A stretch of 64,000 nt of DNA from Afipia sp. (GCA_017308595.1 JAFKER010000019.1:1-64000); one strand, 5' to 3'. Counted from the stretch's first letter, positions 44,349 to 54,635 are shown. Numbers and translations are program-made. Notes: generated by a model from the letters alone, not told the origin.

Positions 44349-46175
44349 TTACTCGACGGTCACGGATTTGGCGAGGTTTCGCGGCTGGTCCACGTCGGTG
44401 CCCATCACAACGGCGGTGTGGTAGGCCAGCATCTGCACCGGGATCGCATAGACCAGCGGCGTCACCGTCGCGGGCATGTCCGGCAGGATGATCGTCACCA
44501 GCGACTCCACGGTCGCGTCTTTTGCGCCCTGAGCGTCGGTCATCAGGATGATCCGGCCACCCCGCGCCGCGACCTCCTGCATGTTTGAAACGGTCTTCTC
44601 GAATACGCGGTCATAGGGCGCGATCACCACCACCGGCATCTTCTCGTCGATCAGCGCGATAGGACCGTGCTTGAGCTCACCGGCGGCATAGCCCTCAGCA
44701 TGGATGTACGAGATTTCCTTGAGCTTGAGCGCGCCTTCCAGCGCCAGCGGATAGTTGGTGCCGCGGCCCAGATAAAGCACGTCCTGGCTCTTGGCGATGT
44801 CGCGTGCCAGCTTTTCGATCTGCGGCTCGAGCGCGAGCGCCTCTGTCATCAGGCGCGGCACTTCGATCAGCGCATGAACAAGCTTTGTCTCATCGGTTTC
44901 GGACAATTCACCGCGTGCCCTGCCCGCTGCAACCGCCAGCGCGGCAAGCGCCGCGAGCTGACAGGTGAATGCCTTGGTCGAAGCCACGCCGATTTCAGGA
45001 CCGGCCAGCGTCGGCAACGCGGTTTCGCTCTCGCGCGCGATGGTCGAGGTCGGCACGTTGACGATAGCGATGGTGTGCAGGCCTTGCGACTTGGCATAGC
45101 GCAGCGCGGCGAGCGTATCGGCGGTTTCACCGGACTGCGAAATGAAGATCGCCAGATCGCCCTTGCGCAGTGGCGCTTCGCGATAGCGGAATTCGGACGC
45201 GACATCGAGTTCGACCGGCAGACGCGCCAGACGTTCGAACCAGTATTTTGCGACAAAGCCCGCATAGCTCGCGGTGCCGCAAGCGGTGATCGAGACGCGC
45301 TGAATGTCCTTGAAGTCGAACGGCAGCTTGACCGGCATCGCGACCTTCTCGGTCGCCATGTCGACATAGTGCGCCAGCGTATGGCCGACGACTTCGGGCT
45401 GCTCGTGAATTTCCTTCGCCATGAAGTGGCGATAGTTCGCCTTGTCCACCAGCGAGGTTGCCGTGTTGTGGCGGACGATCTCACGCTCCACGACGGCGTT
45501 CTTGTCGTCGTAGACGGTCGCCTCGTTGCGCGAGAGCACGACCCAGTCGCCGTCATCGAGATAACTGATGGTGTCGGTGAAAGGTCCGAGCGCAATGGCG
45601 TCGGAGCCGAGATACATTTCGCCGTCGCCATAGCCGACAGCCAGCGGCGAGCCCTTGCGGGCGCCGATCATCAAGTTCTGTTCGCCCTTGAAGATGAAGG
45701 CGAGCGCGAACGCGCCGTGAAGTTGCGGCAGCGTCGCCTTCACGGCGTCCGCCGGCGACAGACCCTTGGCGAGATAGGAATTGACTAGGTGTGCGACGAC
45801 TTCGGTGTCGGTCTCGCTGGAAAACTTCGCGCCTTCAGCTTCGAGCCTGGTGCGCAGTTCGCGAAAGTTTTCGATGATGCCGTTGTGGACCACCGCGACA
45901 TTGTCCGTCGCGTGCGGATGCGCGTTGCTTTCGGTCGGCTTGCCATGGGTCGCCCAGCGGGTGTGACCGATGCCGATGTGACCTTCGAGCGGCGATGTCT
46001 TCAGCACCGCTTCGAGATTTTTCAGCTTGCCCTTCGCGCGGCGGCGATCGAGCTGGATACCCTCCAGCGTCGCCACGCCCGCGGAGTCGTATCCGCGATA
46101 TTCCAGCCGCTTGAGGGAATCGACCAGTTGCTCCGCAACCGGCCCACGTCCAAGAATTCCGACAATTCCGCACAT
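44349..46175 (-). CDS. glmS: Glutamine-fructose-6-phosphate aminotransferase GlmS
   Basis: GlmS makes glucosamine-6-phosphate, the first step towards UDP-GlcNAc. The 608-residue protein starts M-C-G-I-V-G-I-L-G, where Cys2 is the glutaminase nucleophile. Two SIS sugar-isomerase domains follow (S-Q-S-G-E-T-A-D-T near residue 355), and the C-terminus ends in P-R-N-L-A-K-S-V-T-V-E. The start at 46175 leaves the Cys exposed after Met removal. It follows glmU on the same strand. Confidence 0.97.
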   Translation of the reverse strand: MCGIVGILGRGPVAEQLVDSLKRLEYRGYDSAGVATLEGIQLDRRRAKGKLKNLEAVLKTSPLEGHIGIGHTRWATHGKPTESNAHPHATDNVAVVHNGIIENFRELRTRLEAEGAKFSSETDTEVVAHLVNSYLAKGLSPADAVKATLPQLHGAFALAFIFKGEQNLMIGARKGSPLAVGYGDGEMYLGSDAIALGPFTDTISYLDDGDWVVLSRNEATVYDDKNAVVEREIVRHNTATSLVDKANYRHFMAKEIHEQPEVVGHTLAHYVDMATEKVAMPVKLPFDFKDIQRVSITACGTASYAGFVAKYWFERLARLPVELDVASEFRYREAPLRKGDLAIFISQSGETADTLAALRYAKSQGLHTIAIVNVPTSTIARESETALPTLAGPEIGVASTKAFTCQLAALAALAVAAGRARGELSETDETKLVHALIEVPRLMTEALALEPQIEKLARDIAKSQDVLYLGRGTNYPLALEGALKLKEISYIHAEGYAAGELKHGPIALIDEKMPVVVIAPYDRVFEKTVSNMQEVAARGGRIILMTDAQGAKDATVESLVTIILPDMPATVTPLVYAIPVQMLAYHTAVVMGTDVDQPRNLAKSVTVE

Positions 46176-46306
46176 GCGGTTCGTTATCTCCAGCCGCCCC
46201 AATGCGGCCCTATGTACCGAGGAATATCACAATCCTGCCTCAACAATTGTTGCGGATTGAAACAGGGTAAAGCGTTAACGAAATCACACAGGTAAGCCGA
46301 AATGCC

Positions 46307-47668
46307 TTATTTTGGACTTTTCGGCTTCCGATTCAGCATTTTCATCTCGCGGAATCGCTTGGCCCAGCCTTCCCGGAGCGACACCGGGCTGCGCTCCACC
46401 ACCAGCGCGTCGTCCGGGACGTCCTTGCTGATGACAGAGCCCGAGCCGACATAGGCGCCCGCGCCGATCTTCACAGGCGCCACCAAAGACGAATTCGAGC
46501 CGACGAAAGCCCCCGCGCCGATTTCGGTGCGATGCTTGTCGAAGCCGTCGTAGTTGCAGGTAATGGTGCCCGCGCCGATGTTGGCGTTCTCGCCGATATG
46601 AGTATCGCCGATATAGGTCAGGTGATTGACCTTCACCCCCGCCTCCAGATCGGCGGCCTTGGTCTCCACGAAGTTTCCGATGCGGACGCCCTCGCCGAGC
46701 ACCGTGCCCGGCCGGAGCCGCGCATAGGGACCGATCGATGCATCCTTGCCGATCCGCGCGCCGACAATGTTTGAGAACGAATGGATCACCGCGCCATCGC
46801 TTATGCTCACGCCCGCGCCGATCACCACGAACGGCTCGATGGTGACATCCTTGCCAAAGGTCGTATCCGTCGACAGAAAAACCGTTTCCGGCGCGGTCAG
46901 CGTGACACCAGAATCCATTGCGGCTTGCCGCAGCTTCCGCTGCATCACCTGTTCGGCTTCGGCGAGTTGGGCCTTGGTGTTGATTCCGCGCACTTCATCC
47001 TCGCTGGTTTCGATAACCACCGCTCGCAAGCCAAGCTCGCGCACGATAGCGACAGCATCGGTGAGATAGTATTCGCCCTTGCTGTTGCCATTGCCGATGC
47101 GGTCGAGAATTTGCAGCGCAGTCTTGCCTGCGAAGGCCATGACGCCTGCGTTACACAGCTTCACGGCCCGCTCGGCTTCGCTGGCATCGGCATGTTCGCG
47201 GATCGCGACAAGCTGACCCTTATCTTCGAGAAGCCGTCCATAGCCCGTCGGATCGGCGGCGCGGAATCCCAGCACGGCCAGCGCTGCTCCATCCTTCAAT
47301 GCTTCGCGCATGCGCTCGAATGTCGTGGCGTCAATCAGCGGCGTATCGCCGAAAGCAACGAGCAGATCGTCCGCGCCTGCTTCAATCACCTCGCGCGCCG
47401 CCAGCACGGCATGCGCCGTTCCGAGCCGTTCGCGCTGGACATAGGTCTTGGTCCCGGGGCGCACACGCGTCACCTCGTCGACCACCGCCTGATGATCGGG
47501 CCCGACCACCACAGCAACCATATTGCCTTCGCCGCCGGGCGCAGCCGCAAGCACATGCGCAATCAAAGGCTTTCCGGCGACCGGATGCAGGACCTTTGGC
47601 AGGCTTGAGCGCATGCGGGTGCCTTCGCCCGCTGCCAGTACGATGGTGAGAGTAGTTCTGCCGGACAT
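46307..47668 (-). CDS. glmU: Bifunctional UDP-GlcNAc pyrophosphorylase / glucosamine-1-P acetyltransferase GlmU
   Basis: GlmU acetylates glucosamine-1-phosphate and then joins it to UTP. The 453-residue protein has the N-terminal nucleotidyltransferase motif [16 protein letters not shown] near residue 12. The C-terminal left-handed beta-helix has hexapeptide repeats ([21 protein letters not shown] and [11 protein letters not shown]). It probably forms a unit with the downstream glmS, about 130 bp away. Confidence 0.96.
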   Translation of the reverse strand: MSGRTTLTIVLAAGEGTRMRSSLPKVLHPVAGKPLIAHVLAAAPGGEGNMVAVVVGPDHQAVVDEVTRVRPGTKTYVQRERLGTAHAVLAAREVIEAGADDLLVAFGDTPLIDATTFERMREALKDGAALAVLGFRAADPTGYGRLLEDKGQLVAIREHADASEAERAVKLCNAGVMAFAGKTALQILDRIGNGNSKGEYYLTDAVAIVRELGLRAVVIETSEDEVRGINTKAQLAEAEQVMQRKLRQAAMDSGVTLTAPETVFLSTDTTFGKDVTIEPFVVIGAGVSISDGAVIHSFSNIVGARIGKDASIGPYARLRPGTVLGEGVRIGNFVETKAADLEAGVKVNHLTYIGDTHIGENANIGAGTITCNYDGFDKHRTEIGAGAFVGSNSSLVAPVKIGAGAYVGSGSVISKDVPDDALVVERSPVSLREGWAKRFREMKMLNRKPKSPK

Positions 47669-47820
47669 GCGTGTTCCTTGATCGCCGCGCCGTCGCCGTC
47701 TTACCCGAGGGAGCCGAGGGACAAAAGCGTTTTGGACGCTCCCGCCACGCGCACAGAACCTAGCTTCTGTTAATCTTTACACAATGATTCGCCGGGCCAC
47801 GGGAGGGCCATGCCTGCGCC

Positions 47821-48945
47821 ATGACCAAGGACGTCCACCAATTCCGCGATGATCCGACCGACGACGGCGCCGGCTGGATCACTCGTTTTCTTGCGGAGGA
47901 GGACGAATTCGACGGGCGATCCATGTGGCGGCTGGCGTCCTGGGGCGTTGGCTCCGTCGGCGCGCTCATCATTGCAATTCTCGCGGCACGATCCCCGGCT
48001 GCCGTCAATCGCGATCAACTGGCCTCCGCTGAACTCGCGCGGCAATCACAACAGGTCCAGTGGATCGCCAAGGAAAGCCAGAACAAGGCACGAGAGCTTG
48101 CGGCAGCCGTTGAAACGCTCAATGGCGATCGCGACCGGCTCTACGCACGCGTGACCGTACTCGAACAGGGGCTCGACTCGGTCACCGGTGCGCTGGCTAA
48201 GCCGGCTGCTGCAACTCTGCCGCCGATTCCGGCCGCGACATCCGCCGCGCCGGTGCTGACCATTGCGCCCGTAACTCCACTCGAACCCGAACAGATCGGA
48301 CCGCCCCGGCCCGCCGAAGCCAAGGCTGAACCGGCAGCAGCGCCGCCGAAAATCGCCCCCGTTGCGACCGCCGTTCCTGCCCCCGCGGTTACGCCTGCGA
48401 TAGCACCTGCCAAACCGTCAGAGCAGAAAGCCGAAACAGCACCCGCTGAGCCCGCGCCAACAGTAACCGCCGCCATCCCTCCGGCTGAACAAGTCATCGC
48501 CGAAACCGCTGCGGCCGTGAGCGTGGTTCGAAAAACCGAGTTCGGCGTGGACCTCGGCGGGGCCAAATCAATCGAAGGGCTCCGTGCTGTCTGGCGCGGC
48601 GCATTGAAAGTCTACTCCCAGCAGCTTGCGTCGCTGCAGCCCGTCATCGTCGTGCGCGAGCGTCACGATGGTTTGGGGATGCAGTTGCGGCTGGTGGCAG
48701 GACCGCTGTCGGATGCCGCTGAGGCCGCCAAACTGTGCGCGGCATTTCTGACCGAAAGCAACCGGCCATGCGAAACAGCTGTCTACGACGGCCAGCGCCT
48801 CAGCATGGTCAGCGAAACGCAGCCGGAGACAAAGAAACCGGAAACGCCTGCCCATCGTTCGAAACGACGGAACAAGCAGCGCATCGAGGCTGTCGAAGAA
48901 CGGCCGAAAGCCTCGGCGTTCAGCTCATTTTTCGGCAACAGATGA
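47821..48945 (+). CDS. Membrane-anchored protein with SPOR-like C-terminal domain
   Basis: The 374-residue protein has a soluble acidic N-terminus, one membrane segment at about residues 42-57, a coiled coil (about 65-115) and a long Pro/Ala-rich spacer (about 120-230). A C-terminal domain at about 240-330 (F-G-V-D-L-G-G-A, then L-R-L-V-A-G-P-L-S-D-A-A-E-A-A-K-L-C-A) resembles SPOR, which binds denuded peptidoglycan at division sites. The match is by fold pattern only. It is divergent from glmU, a peptidoglycan precursor gene. Confidence 0.65.
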   Translation: MTKDVHQFRDDPTDDGAGWITRFLAEEDEFDGRSMWRLASWGVGSVGALIIAILAARSPAAVNRDQLASAELARQSQQVQWIAKESQNKARELAAAVETLNGDRDRLYARVTVLEQGLDSVTGALAKPAAATLPPIPAATSAAPVLTIAPVTPLEPEQIGPPRPAEAKAEPAAAPPKIAPVATAVPAPAVTPAIAPAKPSEQKAETAPAEPAPTVTAAIPPAEQVIAETAAAVSVVRKTEFGVDLGGAKSIEGLRAVWRGALKVYSQQLASLQPVIVVRERHDGLGMQLRLVAGPLSDAAEAAKLCAAFLTESNRPCETAVYDGQRLSMVSETQPETKKPETPAHRSKRRNKQRIEAVEERPKASAFSSFFGNR

Positions 48946-49003
48946 CGCCTAAACCTGTGCGCCCCGGGTTGTATCACCGCTCAATCCGAACCATATTCGG
49001 CGC

Positions 49004-49384
49004 ATGAAAAAACAGCCATTCAGACTGACCCCGTATCAAGTGCAATGGATTCTGGTCGTGGGATTTCTCACCATCGGATACGCGCTTTATTTGCGCTACA
49101 TGGCTGTTGAGTTCGCGCAGGTTCGGCTCGAATGCGAAGCGGGCCTGCAAACCATGCTCTGCAAGACGCGGCAGACCATGACCTATCTGTTCAAGCATTA
49201 CGTGTTCGGCGTCACTGCGCTGGTGATTGCGACACTTCATGTGATCCGGCCGTCGATCGTCACGCTCACAGCCGGATTGATCGCCGCATGCTTCGGGATC
49301 GTGCTCTACAATATCGGCCTGTCGGGCGTCGCGATCGGATTGCTTATTCTGGGTTTTGCGCGACCCGCGCCCGCGACAGCGTAA
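49004..49384 (+). CDS. Small integral membrane protein, 126 aa
   Basis: This protein has three or four hydrophobic segments: residues about 15-33, 67-80, 84-101 and 104-118. The loop near residue 43 contains C-E-A-G-L-Q-T-M-L-C-K-T with two cysteines. No family was recognised. Its last 41 bases overlap the 3' end of the opposite-strand ndvC gene. Confidence 0.7.
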   Translation: MKKQPFRLTPYQVQWILVVGFLTIGYALYLRYMAVEFAQVRLECEAGLQTMLCKTRQTMTYLFKHYVFGVTALVIATLHVIRPSIVTLTAGLIAACFGIVLYNIGLSGVAIGLLILGFARPAPATA

Positions 49385-50963
49385 GCGCCAGCAACAGATA
49401 CAAGCCGCAGGTCCAGAGTGACTGCCAGTTGGCTGGCCCTTCATTGAACCCGACATAAACCGCAGAGAGCGTCAGCGCTCCGGCGAAGATCGATTCAGCA
49501 ATTGGCCGCTTGCCCGCCGCTGGTCTGTTCAGCGCCGTGAGGAGCAGGAACGGCACAATAGCCATGGTCAGCGTCGCGAACTGGAAGTCACGATAGCGCG
49601 GATCGAACACAAAACCGAGCGCAGTCTGCGTCGCAAGAACCGTGGTGACGAGCAGCACGATACCAAGAATGGTTTGCATACGTGACGTGGTGCGATAGTC
49701 GCGCGGCCCCAGAAGTTCCAGGAACGTCGGCAGATTTCGCCCGTACATGACCGTGTTGGCCACGATCAGCGGCGACAGAACGGCGGCACCGAACAGCAGG
49801 ATGCCCACGGTCCAACCGCCAACCCCGAGACTCTCGACAACGAGCTTGTCGAATGCGACGCCCAGCAGCGCACCACCCGCCGTGGCGCAGATTCCCACCG
49901 TGACCCACGAACTCAGATGCGGCGACCACGGCCGGCGCCGCAGCGTCAGCAAGGCGACACCAAACACCAGAATCGAGAAGACCATACCCGCGGCGGCGTA
50001 GATCTTCGCGCGGGGGAAGTTGGTGATCGGCTCGCCCGCCGGATACTTCAGATCGCGCGAACCGCCAGCGTCGAACAGCCCCCAATGGCCACCGACCGTA
50101 CCTTCCCACATCCGTTTCCACGGCTGGTCGTAGGCTTCGATCAGATTGACCCGGAAATTCTCCTGCCGGGCAAGCTGGAGAATTTCGGAAACGACCCGCG
50201 CCTGATTGGCCCGCGACGGCAGCGCGCCTTCGCGCATCCGTCCCGCGCTCGGCCAGCCGGTTTCACCGATGAGAATTTCCTTGTTCGGGAACGCAACCGC
50301 CATGCGCTTACGGATCGAATCGACATGGTTCGCCGCATGACGCGCCCGGATCGGAAAATCCTCCCAGTACGGAAGGATGTGAATCGTAACGAAATCGACC
50401 GCGTCATAGACGTCGCGGTTCTTCAGCCAGAACTCCCAAACATCGGCATAGGTCACTGGGACGCCGGCCTTGGATTTCACGTAGCGGATGTTCGCGGTCA
50501 AATCTGCCGCGGTCATCTCACCGCGAAGCAGCACCTCGTTACCGACGATCACCGCACTGATCACACTCGGATACTGCTTGGCGAGCGCGATTGCCGTTTC
50601 CATCTGAGTCCGGTTATCGGCGCGATTGGTGCCGATCCAGGCACCCAGCATCACCTTAAGACCAGCCTTTTCGGCGAGTTCCGGAACGCGATCGAGGCCA
50701 TTCCCCACCGAATAGGTCCGAATGCAGCCGGTTACCTTCGCGAGTTGCGCGAGATCCTGCGCCATCTGTTCCGGAGCGATGACAAGGCCTGGCTGTAGCG
50801 GGTTTTGCCCCTCCCGGAATGGCGCATAGGATACGCATTCAAGCTTTGCTGCCGGGTCGATTGGCGCATGCGCCAGTACGATCGGCGTGGCCAACCACCA
50901 CCAAACCGCGGCAATAGCACTGAGGGAGATGACCAGAAGGGCCAGGGGCGTGCGCAGGGAAAT
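49344..50963 (-). CDS. ndvC: Beta-(1,6)-glucan synthase-like membrane protein NdvC (GH17 domain), probable ATT start
   Basis: The protein has a GH17-type domain with V-G-N-E (Glu143) and I-G-E-T-G-W-P-S-A-G (Glu234) as catalytic acid and nucleophile, then about eight membrane helices. It matches Bradyrhizobium NdvC, needed for 1,6-links in cyclic beta-glucan. The first standard start (TTG at 50894) would cut off an in-frame hydrophobic leader. An ATT at 50963 has GGAGG 9 bases upstream and gives M-S-L-R-T-P-L-A-L-L-V-I, a good membrane anchor; the frame is closed by TGA further up. The product would be 539 residues. Confidence 0.82.
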   Translation of the reverse strand: MSLRTPLALLVISLSAIAAVWWWLATPIVLAHAPIDPAAKLECVSYAPFREGQNPLQPGLVIAPEQMAQDLAQLAKVTGCIRTYSVGNGLDRVPELAEKAGLKVMLGAWIGTNRADNRTQMETAIALAKQYPSVISAVIVGNEVLLRGEMTAADLTANIRYVKSKAGVPVTYADVWEFWLKNRDVYDAVDFVTIHILPYWEDFPIRARHAANHVDSIRKRMAVAFPNKEILIGETGWPSAGRMREGALPSRANQARVVSEILQLARQENFRVNLIEAYDQPWKRMWEGTVGGHWGLFDAGGSRDLKYPAGEPITNFPRAKIYAAAGMVFSILVFGVALLTLRRRPWSPHLSSWVTVGICATAGGALLGVAFDKLVVESLGVGGWTVGILLFGAAVLSPLIVANTVMYGRNLPTFLELLGPRDYRTTSRMQTILGIVLLVTTVLATQTALGFVFDPRYRDFQFATLTMAIVPFLLLTALNRPAAGKRPIAESIFAGALTLSAVYVGFNEGPANWQSLWTCGLYLLLALTLSRARVAQNPE

Positions 50964-51218
50964 GGGTTCCGTCCTCCAGGGAGGAACGTCGATAACCGGT
51001 CACCGGCGCTCTGCCAAGACCCAAACGCGACCTGCCCCCGGTCTTCTCGCCGCACATTTTTCCAATGTCGGGATCAAAGGTCGACCTTGCTGGACAAAAA
51101 CATAAATGTCCTTCATGGGAATCAGGCAGTTGCGGTAAAGGCAATCTTCCGCCGCAATAGCGGGGCATCTGTTTGGCGCTTAGCGTTGCCGGTTGGCACG
51201 CCGTTCATCGGGGATTTC

Positions 51219-51764
51219 ATGCGTCGGTTTGGTCACGGGCTTCGAGTTGCCATCTTTCAGCGAGTTGCCGTTCCGGCCCTCGCCATGTTCATCGGAATCG
51301 GGGCTGCGATCGCCCAGAGCGGCGATCTCCGAGCGCAGGACAATGCGCCCAAACAAGCTCCAGCCGATGCAGCCAAGGAAAGCCAGCGCAAGGCGGGCGA
51401 GTTCGTAGAGGCGGCACAGGCCATCAATGGCCCCGCTGGAAATCCCGAATGCGTCTGGCTGGGACGCCGCGTGGTTGGCCTGATGTGGCGTGACGACCTC
51501 GACACTGCGTTCCGCCATCTTGATCTTTACGAGCGGTTCGGCTGCCCCGGCGGCCATATCCAGGCTGCGTTCCGGTGCGTGGTCAGGTTCGGTGCCACCA
51601 TCGATCCAAAGGTGGCTGAAACCCTCAACGGGCGTGTTCATGCCTGCTGGATCAATCCGGCAGCGCAGCCTCAGGCTGCTGCGGCACCAGCCGCTCCAGC
51701 GCCATCCGCCCCAGCACCCGCCTCGCCCGCTGCAGCGCCTCCGCCAGCAGCTTCAGGTAAGTAA
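51219..51764 (+). CDS. Beta-1,3/beta-1,6-glucan biosynthesis protein (NdvD-like)
   Basis: This 181-residue protein has an export signal (R-V-A-V-P-A-L-A-M-F-I-G-I-G-A-A-I-A-Q-S), a central domain with four cysteines (P-E-C-V-W-L-G-R-R, R-F-G-C-P-G-G-H, F-R-C-V-V-R, H-A-C-W-I) and a Pro/Ala-rich tail. Small exported proteins of this type lie with ndvB and ndvC in Bradyrhizobium, where ndvD is needed for the glucan; equating it with ndvD is inference from location and size. Confidence 0.7.
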   Translation: MRRFGHGLRVAIFQRVAVPALAMFIGIGAAIAQSGDLRAQDNAPKQAPADAAKESQRKAGEFVEAAQAINGPAGNPECVWLGRRVVGLMWRDDLDTAFRHLDLYERFGCPGGHIQAAFRCVVRFGATIDPKVAETLNGRVHACWINPAAQPQAAAAPAAPAPSAPAPASPAAAPPPAASGK

Positions 51765-51802
51765 CGAGCGAGCCGCGCTATCCCGCTACCACGTCAGGGG
51801 AA

Positions 51803-51837
51803 CCGGGAGATTTTGCGGCAACGCAAAGCTCTCCCGG
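51803..51837. terminator. Hairpin between the ndvD-like gene and ndvB
   Basis: CCGGGAGA / TCTCCCGG outer arms and TTTGCG / CGCAAA inner arms form a bulged stem with a 4-base loop, 40 bp after the ndvD-like stop. There is no T-run. It may end or attenuate readthrough into ndvB. Confidence 0.55.
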
Positions 51838-51977
51838 ATTTGGGGCATGCCCTCAAAACGCCATGTCGCCATATGAGTTGTTAAGCTGCGCGGCATAGAT
51901 AAGCTGCCTTAAACGCTGCCGAACCGAGGGGACAGGTTCGCGATCTGCCACGTTTGGCCCCGTATGGTTTTTCCTTG

Positions 51978-54635
51978 ATGCGCGCCATCGTCGCTGTCCT
52001 GCTGTCCGTTACCGCCATTCACGCCGCCCTCTGGGGTCTGCTGCGTGACGAGCAAAAAGCTCCCGACTTCAACGGAATGTTGCCCAGCCTGTCCTACGCG
52101 CCGTTCGAAGGCACCGGGCACCCTGACGTCGACAACATTCCGAACAAGGAAAAAATCCGGGCGGACCTCAAGAAACTCGCGACGATGACCAAGGCGATCC
52201 GCCTCTACTCGTCGACGGGCGGCGTCGAACTCGTTCCGCCGATTGCCGCCGAGTTCGGCCTCAAGGTCACGGTCGGCGCATGGATCGACAAGAACGTCGA
52301 TCGTAACGAACGCGAAATCGCCGCCGCCCTCGACCTTGCCAAGCGCAACAGCAACGTTATCGGCATCGTGGTCGGCAACGAGACCATCTACCGCGGCGAG
52401 CAAAAGGTCGAAGACCTCATAGAACTGATTCAGCGGGTCAAGAAGCAGACCAATGTTCCTGTCACCACTGGCGAAATATGGAACATCTGGCGCGACTATC
52501 CGCAACTGGCTTCGTCCGTCGACTTCATCGCCGCACACATCCTGCCGTACTGGGAAAACTTCACTGACAGGCAAGCCGTCGATCAGGCGATGTACATCTA
52601 CGGCCACCTGCGCGAGATATTCCCCGGCAAGCGGATCGTGATCGCCGAATTCGGCTGGCCAAGCGCCGGCTACAACCTCAAGAATGCCAACCCGGGTCCT
52701 TTCGAACAGGCGTGGGTCCTGCGCAACTTCGTAACGCGCGCCGAAGCCATCGGCATGGACTACAACATCGTCGAAGCCATCGATCAGCCGTGGAAATTTT
52801 TCGAAGGTGGCGTTGGACCTTATTGGGGCATTCTTAATGCGTCGCGCGAACCCAAGTTCGCCTGGACCGGCCCCATTGTCGACCCGGACTACTGGAAGAT
52901 CGCAGGCATCGCCCTGCTCGTCGGCGTTCTGCTCTCACTTCCGATCTTCCGCCTCGCTGCACCAACCGTCATGCAGGCCGCCGTGCTGGCCGCAGCAGCG
53001 AACGGCGTCGGCGCATGGGTCGCCACGGTGTTCGCCTACTGGAACACACACTACTTCGTCTTCGGTTCAGCCTTTGCGCTCACGTTGGGCCTTACCCTAT
53101 TGGTGCCGTTGGTCCTGATCGCCATGGCGCGCATCGAGGAAATCGCGACCATTGCTTTCGGCCGCAAGCCCGCGCGCCTCATTGCGGAGGCGCTTCCCAC
53201 TCCCGAAGGCTACGCGCCGAAAGTGTCGATCCACGTCCCGGCCTATTTTGAACCGCCTGAGATGTTGAAGCAGACGCTCGATGCGGTGGCGCGGCTCGAC
53301 TATCCAAATTTCGAATGCGTGGTGATCATCAACAACACGCCCGACCCGGCCTTCTGGCAACCCATCCAGGATCATTGCCGCGCGCTCGGCGAGCGCTTCA
53401 TCTTCATCAATGCCGAGAAGGTGCAAGGCTTCAAGGCTGGCGCGCTGCGGATTGCGATGGAGCGCACGGCTCCCGACGCCGAGATCATCGGCATCATCGA
53501 TGCCGACTACGTGGTCACCCCCGACTGGCTCAAGGATCTGGTGCCGGCCTTTGTTGATCCGCGCGTCGGTCTGGTCCAGGCCCCGCAGGAACATCGCGAC
53601 GGCGACCGCTCGCTGATGCACTACGCCATGAACGGCGAGTATGCGGGGTTCTTCGACATCGGCATGGTGCAGCGGAACGAAGCGAACGCCATCATCGTCC
53701 ATGGCACCATGTGCCTGATCCGCCGCGCCGCAATGGATATGGCGGGCGGCTGGGCCGGCGACACGATCTGCGAGGACACCGATCTCGGTCTCGCGATCCA
53801 GGAGCATGGCTGGCTGACGCACTACACTAACAAGCGCTACGGTTTCGGCTTGCTGCCGGACACCTATGAAGCCTTCAAGAAACAGCGTCATCGCTGGGCC
53901 TATGGCGGCTTCCAGATCGTCAAGAAACACTGGCGCCGGTTCCTGCCCAATGCGAGCCGTCTCTCGCAAGATCAGAAGCGCGAGTTCGCGCTAGGCTGGC
54001 TGAACTGGCTCGGCGCGGAGAGCCTCGGCGTGGTGGTCGCGATCCTGAACCTGATCTGGGTGCCGATCGTCTCGTTCGCCGACATCGCCATTCCGGACAA
54101 GATCCTGACCCTGCCGATCATCGCGGCCTTCATCGTATCGCTTGCACACTTCCTGACGCTTTACCGGCTGCGCGTGCCTATCAAGGTCGGGCAAATGCTC
54201 GGCGCCATGGTGGCCGCCATGTCGGTGCAGTGGACCGTGTCGCGCGCTGTGGCCAACGGCCTGATTACAGACCATCTCCCCTTTGCCCGCACCTCGAAGG
54301 GCGGACTCTCGCGGATGTCCGTGGAGTTTCAAGCATTCTGGGAAGCCGTGATCGGCGTTCTGCTGATCATTGGCGCGATCGTTCTGGTCGCGTTCAATCA
54401 GAAGGAAGTCCGGGAGATTTATATCTTCGCGGGCGTGCTGGTGTTGCAGAGCCTGCCGTTCCTGTCAGCGGTGGCGATTGCGATCCTGGAGAATTCGCGG
54501 GTGAACGCATTCGAATTCTGGAAGTCATCGTCAGTACGCGCCGCCGAATTGATCGGACTTCGCCGCGAGGTGACTCCGGCCAGCGTTAGCGCACAGCGGC
54601 CCGTCCCGTCGGATGCTCGCCCCGACGCGAACTGA
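51978..54635 (+). CDS. ndvB: Cyclic beta-(1,3)(1,6)-glucan synthase NdvB (GH17 + GT2 fusion)
   Basis: This 885-residue inner-membrane enzyme fuses a GH17-like domain (G-N-E at Glu135; A-E-F-G-W-P-S-A-G at Glu224) to a GT2 glucosyltransferase. The GT2 part (about 415-660) has the I-I-D-A-D-Y and C-E-D-T-D acid motifs (508-510, 599-602) and Q-R-H-R-W (636-640). Membrane segments lie on both sides. It matches Bradyrhizobium NdvB, which makes periplasmic cyclic glucan needed for low-osmolarity growth and nodule development. ATG at 51978 gives a leader M-R-A-I-V-A-V-L-L-S; an upstream TTG is possible. Confidence 0.93.
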   Translation: MRAIVAVLLSVTAIHAALWGLLRDEQKAPDFNGMLPSLSYAPFEGTGHPDVDNIPNKEKIRADLKKLATMTKAIRLYSSTGGVELVPPIAAEFGLKVTVGAWIDKNVDRNEREIAAALDLAKRNSNVIGIVVGNETIYRGEQKVEDLIELIQRVKKQTNVPVTTGEIWNIWRDYPQLASSVDFIAAHILPYWENFTDRQAVDQAMYIYGHLREIFPGKRIVIAEFGWPSAGYNLKNANPGPFEQAWVLRNFVTRAEAIGMDYNIVEAIDQPWKFFEGGVGPYWGILNASREPKFAWTGPIVDPDYWKIAGIALLVGVLLSLPIFRLAAPTVMQAAVLAAAANGVGAWVATVFAYWNTHYFVFGSAFALTLGLTLLVPLVLIAMARIEEIATIAFGRKPARLIAEALPTPEGYAPKVSIHVPAYFEPPEMLKQTLDAVARLDYPNFECVVIINNTPDPAFWQPIQDHCRALGERFIFINAEKVQGFKAGALRIAMERTAPDAEIIGIIDADYVVTPDWLKDLVPAFVDPRVGLVQAPQEHRDGDRSLMHYAMNGEYAGFFDIGMVQRNEANAIIVHGTMCLIRRAAMDMAGGWAGDTICEDTDLGLAIQEHGWLTHYTNKRYGFGLLPDTYEAFKKQRHRWAYGGFQIVKKHWRRFLPNASRLSQDQKREFALGWLNWLGAESLGVVVAILNLIWVPIVSFADIAIPDKILTLPIIAAFIVSLAHFLTLYRLRVPIKVGQMLGAMVAAMSVQWTVSRAVANGLITDHLPFARTSKGGLSRMSVEFQAFWEAVIGVLLIIGAIVLVAFNQKEVREIYIFAGVLVLQSLPFLSAVAIAILENSRVNAFEFWKSSSVRAAELIGLRREVTPASVSAQRPVPSDARPDAN

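Noticed and set aside
51173-51493. 106-codon plus-strand frame upstream of the ndvD-like gene
   Set aside because: It overlaps the ndvD-like frame and has no leader or domain of its own.
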